A stretch of DNA of 18,559 nucleotides, taken from positions 1-18,559 of the forward strand of contig CAMDKT010000036.1 in assembly GCA_945900935.1 (NCBI GenBank). Reading direction: 5' to 3'. The notes below the pieces were generated by a model. The model was not told where the DNA came from, searched no databases, and was given only the letters and a program-made list of their open reading frames with translations. The position numbers and the translations under genes are program-made. The DNA is from Candidatus Sulfopaludibacter sp. SbA3 (GTDB taxonomy: Bacteria > Acidobacteriota > Terriglobia > Bryobacterales > Bryobacteraceae). Below, piece by piece: positions 16,183 through 18,559 of this stretch; within the stretch, counting starts at the first letter, position 1, and each line of letters starts with the position of its first letter.

Positions 16183-16559
16183 AACAATTTTTGACGATCG
16201 CGGCCGCGGCCCTGGCTTTGCTGGTGTCGCCAGCCCTCCTTTCCGCTCACGACGATCGCTTGCATGGCCCCAACGCCTTAACGGGCGAGATCGTCGCCTC
16301 TACCGCCGACGGCCTTTCGCTCAAGACGAAGACCGACACGGTGAAGGTGAAGTTTTCGAGTAAGACCACGTTCGAACACGACAAGAAGGCCGTCGACAAA
16401 ACTTATGTCCGCCAGGGTGACCGTGCGGGCGTGATCGGCTCGAAGCTTCCCTCGGGAGAATGGATGGCCAATGAAGTGATCCTGGGCCTTCCCGCGCCGA
16501 AGGCCGCGACAGACGCGAAAAAAGACGCGGAGAAGAAAGCGGCCGGCCACAAGCACTAA
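16179..16559 (+). CDS. Small periplasmic protein of the RND operon (DUF5666-like)
   Basis: 126 residues from the ATG at 16179, which has AGGAG 5 nt upstream and overlaps the pump's stop codon; a longer in-frame reading from 15930 would lie inside the pump gene and is rejected. MKQFLTIAAAALALLVSPALLSA is a clear signal peptide cleaved before HDDRLHG. The mature part is a small beta-rich domain (LTGEIVASTADGLSLKTKTD, VKVKFSSKTTFEHD, VRQGDRAGVIGS, EWMANEVILG) resembling the OB-like DUF5666 pattern. A flexible Lys/Ala-rich tail ends AAGHKH. Placement and translational coupling point to a periplasmic accessory of the pump, perhaps a metal-binding one, through His at both ends of the mature chain. 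I do not recognise a named family member, so function is inference. Confidence 0.82.
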   Translation: MKQFLTIAAAALALLVSPALLSAHDDRLHGPNALTGEIVASTADGLSLKTKTDTVKVKFSSKTTFEHDKKAVDKTYVRQGDRAGVIGSKLPSGEWMANEVILGLPAPKAATDAKKDAEKKAAGHKH

Positions 16560-16587
16560 AAGATCCGCGCAACTACGACGGACTACG

Positions 16588-16616
16588 GGCGGCTTAGCTT
16601 AAACGGCTCAGCCGCC
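16588..16616 (+). terminator. GC-rich hairpin after the RND operon (terminator-like, no T-run)
   Basis: GGCGGCT (16588-16594) pairs perfectly with AGCCGCC (16610-16616) around a 15-nt loop. It lies 28 bp after the stop of the small periplasmic protein and before the 45-residue ORF. No T-tract follows, so it may be a Rho-type pause, an mRNA-stabilising end, or chance in GC-rich DNA. Confidence 0.35.
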
Positions 16617-16638
16617 GCCGTTATGTGAGAAGGTATCC

Positions 16639-16776
16639 ATGTCCAATAATCTCGACCGAACGGGAGCACCCCCCGCAACGCCCGTCCAACTGATGACGCG
16701 TGAGAGCAGGATCGAAGTCGGTTGCATCCTCTTCGTCGGCGTTATCCTCTCATCCGTCGTTAGCTATAAGTGTTAA
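16639..16776 (+). CDS. 45-residue single-span membrane peptide
   Basis: A small ORF with a strong ribosome site: GAGAAGG at 16627-16633, 5 nt before ATG, ending in TAA. The peptide starts MSNNLDRTGAPPATPVQLM, then a short charged segment (TRESRIE) and one hydrophobic stretch, VGCILFVGVILSSVV (residues 27-41), ending SYKC. The charge pattern and single span suggest an inner-membrane microprotein. It lies 79 bp downstream of the RND operon on the same strand, behind a hairpin, so it may be a trailing member of that operon or an independent gene. No known family is recognised. The evidence is the ribosome site, the hydrophobic segment and an otherwise empty gap. Confidence 0.5.
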   Translation: MSNNLDRTGAPPATPVQLMTRESRIEVGCILFVGVILSSVVSYKC

Positions 16777-16890
16777 AACACGAATCCGGCTTCCACCGAT
16801 GTCCCTGTGTTCCGTTGCTGCAACCTCTGCCAAGGCAGCGTCGTAGCCGCATGCGTAACAGTTTGGAGCGACCCGGCGTTGGCAGCGGGC

Positions 16891-16922
16891 CTCCGCGCCC
16901 GCCCGGCGGGAGCGACGCGGAG
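16891..16922 (-). terminator. Strong hairpin just downstream of the RNA methyltransferase gene
   Basis: An outer stem CTCCGCG (16891-16897) / CGCGGAG (16916-16922) encloses a second self-complementary stem CCCGC/GCGGG with a 3-nt loop (16898-16910). It sits 11 bp past the stop of the methyltransferase gene on the minus strand. Neither side has a T-run, so it is an imperfect intrinsic terminator or mRNA 3'-end structure, possibly serving both converging transcripts. The rest of the gap 16777-16933 shows nothing else. Confidence 0.4.
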
Positions 16923-16933
16923 TTTGCGGCTGG

Positions 16934-17491
16934 TCAGGCGCCGCTAACAGCCTTTGCGTTTCGCAGGAGTTCGCGGTATTTGCGCAACAACTCATAGAGC
17001 ATCACGCCGCCGGCGGTGGCGACGTTCAGAGAATGCTTCGTGCCGAGCATCGGGATCCGCACATGCACATCGCAGCGCTCAGTGATGTGCGTCTGAATAC
17101 CGTCCACCTCATGCCCGAAGATAATGCAGACGGGAAATCGCGGACGCCAGTCGAAGAGGTCTACAGATCGGACGCTCGTTTCCACAGCCGCCAGCTCAAC
17201 TCCCTCGGCATGCAAGCGGTCGAGCAACGGGACGACGTCGCGATGATGCTCCCAGGCCACGTGGTCCTCGGCCCCCAGCGCCGTTTTCGTGATCTGTTTT
17301 TGCGGCGGAAATCCAGTGATCCCGCCCAAATAGAGCCGTTCCAGCGCACAAGCATCCGACGTGCGGAAGAAGGAACCAACGTTGTATAGACTCCGCACGT
17401 TGTCCAGCAGAACTCGCACTGGCAGGGGCTTTATCCCATCGTAAGGCGAGGATAAATGGGTGGCGGAGAAGGGAAGCCGTTCGTCTGGCAA
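16934..17491 (-). CDS. SpoU/TrmH-family RNA 2'-O-methyltransferase
   Basis: 185 residues from a TTG at 17491; no Met occurs in the first 160 residues and the TTG lies 4 bp after the mscL stop with GGCGG about 10 nt upstream, so this non-ATG start is the best choice. The three SPOUT motifs are present: motif 1 LDNVRSLYNVGSFFRTSDA (Asn37, Arg43), motif 2 IIFGHEVDGI (Glu128), motif 3 IPMLGTKHSLNVATAGGVML with Ser154 and Asn156. The deep trefoil knot binds S-adenosylmethionine and the enzyme methylates a ribose 2'-OH in tRNA or rRNA; the target cannot be told from sequence. It lacks the extra N-terminal RNA-binding domain of RlmB-type members, so it is a minimal form. Confidence 0.9.
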   Translation of the reverse strand: MPDERLPFSATHLSSPYDGIKPLPVRVLLDNVRSLYNVGSFFRTSDACALERLYLGGITGFPPQKQITKTALGAEDHVAWEHHRDVVPLLDRLHAEGVELAAVETSVRSVDLFDWRPRFPVCIIFGHEVDGIQTHITERCDVHVRIPMLGTKHSLNVATAGGVMLYELLRKYRELLRNAKAVSGA

Positions 17492-17495
17492 ACGA

Positions 17496-17861
17496 TCAAC
17501 CGCCGGCTTTTTCCGGGTTGGCCATCCCGGAGCGCATCTTGTTCATCGAGCGCACCATCATGAAAATCACGAAGGCCAGGATTGCAAATTCGACCACATT
17601 CTGAATGAAGTGGCCGTAAGCGATGATCGGGGCTTTCGCCTTCACCGCCGCCTCCATATTCTCGTAGACCTTCCCGTCCAGCGCACAATACATTCCCTTA
17701 AAATCGCCGCCGCCAAGCAGCAGTCCAATCGGCGGCATGAGGATATCGTTCGCCAGGGAATTTACAATTTTCCCGAAGGCTCCTCCGATAATTACACCGA
17801 CCGCCAGATCCATTACATTGCCAGAAACGGCGAACTGCTTGAACTCTGCCATCATACCCAT
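17496..17861 (-). CDS. mscL: Large-conductance mechanosensitive channel MscL
   Basis: 121 residues. The N-terminal amphipathic segment AEFKQFAVSGNVMDLAVGVI and the pore helix AVGVIIGGAFGKIVNSLAND are nearly the same as in E. coli MscL, and LMPPIGLLLGGGDFK follows. The periplasmic loop spans about residues 55-80. TM2 is IQNVVEFAILAFVIFMMVRS. The chain ends MRSGMANPEKAGG, so the C-terminal cytoplasmic helix bundle found in many members is absent. It acts as an inner-membrane emergency valve on hypo-osmotic shock. Start 17861 lies 9 nt after GAGGAG (17871-17876); the in-frame ATG at 17870 overlaps the GNAT stop as ATGA and is an alternative, as is 17852. It sits between the acetyltransferase and methyltransferase genes with 4-5 bp gaps, implying one transcript. 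Confidence 0.95.
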   Translation of the reverse strand: MGMMAEFKQFAVSGNVMDLAVGVIIGGAFGKIVNSLANDILMPPIGLLLGGGDFKGMYCALDGKVYENMEAAVKAKAPIIAYGHFIQNVVEFAILAFVIFMMVRSMNKMRSGMANPEKAGG

Positions 17862-17866
17862 CGGTC

Positions 17867-18388
17867 TCATCTCCTCATTTGGTCCGGCGCCGATCGAAAG
17901 ACAGAGAACCGCGTCACTTCCCGGAAACCCATTTGTTCGTACAGACGGCGCCCAACGGTGCTCGATTGTAGCACGCAGGCATCGAAATGCAAGCGATCTC
18001 GCATGGTGTGATGCGCCTGCCGCATGACCGTTTCCGCGTACCCTCGCCTTCGATAGCCCGGCAGTGTTCCAACCGAGTAAAACCCGCAGCAGGAGCCGGA
18101 TACGCAGACCATGGCCATTGATACAGGCCGATCGTTGAAATAGCCGATAAACGCCGCATTCTCCGGTGTCCAGCACTCGTTGGAGCCATACATGTTCAGC
18201 GTCGTTTGAAAAGGTAGGTCGAAGATGAGTGATATTAAATGCGCAAACGCTAATCTCGTCGTTTGATCGCAAACTTCCCTGATTTGGAGCGGCAGGGCGG
18301 GGCGCATTTGCGGTGCCAGTTCCTCCGTGAACATTCCTGGAGCCGTAAGTACCGGTTCCATGCCGAAGGTATAACACGTATCGCGCAA
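17867..18388 (-). CDS. GNAT-family N-acetyltransferase, possibly 5'-truncated
   Basis: 173 residues if started at the TTG at 18388. The C-terminal half is a clear GNAT domain: the acetyl-CoA loop GTLPGYRRRGYAETVM (107-122, with R/Q-x-x-G-x-G/A form RRRGYA), the strand FDACVLQSSTVGRRLYEQMG and the beta-strand VTRFSVF. The N-terminal part includes PGMFTEELAP, followed by a linker into the domain. Family members I remember carry roughly 80-90 further residues before this point. Here the frame meets a stop at 18419-18421, and neither the TTG nor the ATG at 18361 has a good ribosome site. Either the gene is decayed at its 5' end or it is a short form. Substrate unknown. It heads a tight minus-strand group with mscL. 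Confidence 0.78.
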   Translation of the reverse strand: MRDTCYTFGMEPVLTAPGMFTEELAPQMRPALPLQIREVCDQTTRLAFAHLISLIFDLPFQTTLNMYGSNECWTPENAAFIGYFNDRPVSMAMVCVSGSCCGFYSVGTLPGYRRRGYAETVMRQAHHTMRDRLHFDACVLQSSTVGRRLYEQMGFREVTRFSVFRSAPDQMRR

Positions 18389-18559
18389 GACCCGCAGTGG
18401 TGCATCGTCCAGGGGTGCTTAAACGTTTTCGGGATGGCAGCCACGGTTGACGGAGCCTACTCGGGATTCCTGGGGAAGGCCGGGACGGAAACCCTGCCGG
18501 ATTTGCAGGTCCGCTGATTGCACTCGGCATTTCCGTCCAAAACATTTACGCTGGATTTT
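18389..18559. other. Right-edge stretch without a supported gene
   Basis: 171 bp upstream of the acetyltransferase. All minus-strand frames are interrupted or lack recognisable protein, and no complete plus-strand ORF has support. It could hold the decayed 5' end of the acetyltransferase, its promoter, or the edge of a plus-strand gene continuing beyond the window. Confidence 0.4.

Noticed and set aside
17862..18545. N-terminal extension of the mscL frame giving 349 residues
   Set aside because: The extension is low-complexity shadow of the acetyltransferase gene; MscL homology begins near 17861.
18451..18559. Plus-strand frame reading PLIALGISVQNIYAGF, reminiscent of a ZIP transporter segment (LGI..QNIPEG)
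   Set aside because: It follows a stop without a start codon, is short, lacks the expected surrounding sequence and has poor codon bias; likely chance unless sequence beyond the edge supports it.
1..18559. CRISPR arrays, tRNA/rRNA genes, insertion sequences or integrase-type mobility genes
   Set aside because: No regularly spaced repeats, no cloverleaf or rRNA segments and no transposase or recombinase motifs were seen on either strand.

Overview
The window is GC-rich, densely coded bacterial chromosome. Gene content suggests an Acidobacteriota genome, possibly of the Solibacter/Bryobacter type. The pointers are a secreted beta-propeller/phosphoesterase fusion, several secreted single-domain enzymes, and a His-rich small ORF in front of a metal-type RND operon. 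This is inference from gene style; no rRNA, tRNA or other taxonomic marker is present.

Layout. (1) 1-5169, plus strand: the 3' end of an IlvD/Edd-type sugar-acid dehydratase, a large exported YVTN beta-propeller/phosphoesterase, a Tat-exported intradiol dioxygenase, and an exported alpha/beta-hydrolase esterase closely linked to it. (2) 5166-7587, minus strand: the glcE-glcF pair of glycolate oxidase (FAD and Fe-S subunits) with no glcD beside it. It converges on the esterase so tightly that both stop codons lie in one CTAG. (3) 7602-8009, plus strand: a small exported NTF2/DUF4440-like protein, divergent from glcE across only 14 bp. (4) 8016-9767, minus strand: an exported gamma-glutamyltransferase-like Ntn hydrolase. 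(5) 9858-16776, plus strand: the main system, a heavy-metal-type RND efflux locus. It consists of a His-rich small exported protein, an intrinsic terminator, a TolC/CusC-like outer-membrane factor, a lipoprotein-type periplasmic adaptor, a CusA/CzcA-type pump, a small periplasmic protein with a His-containing tail, and a 45-residue single-span membrane peptide after a hairpin. (6) 16934-18388, minus strand: a compact unit of GNAT acetyltransferase (possibly 5'-truncated), mscL and a SpoU/TrmH-type RNA methyltransferase.

How the parts work together. The outer-membrane factor, adaptor and pump would form one envelope-spanning complex exporting cations. The two flanking small exported proteins and the His-ended adaptor look like periplasmic metal-binding partners. 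The terminator sits between the His-rich gene and the pump genes, where only about 30 bp remain before the next start codon, so pump expression may depend on read-through (attenuation). By eye the pump lacks the methionine triad of E. coli CusA, so copper/silver should not be assumed. I see no transposase, integrase, CRISPR array or other sign of a mobile element. The RND locus with its small accessory proteins and terminator is the best candidate for something under-described.
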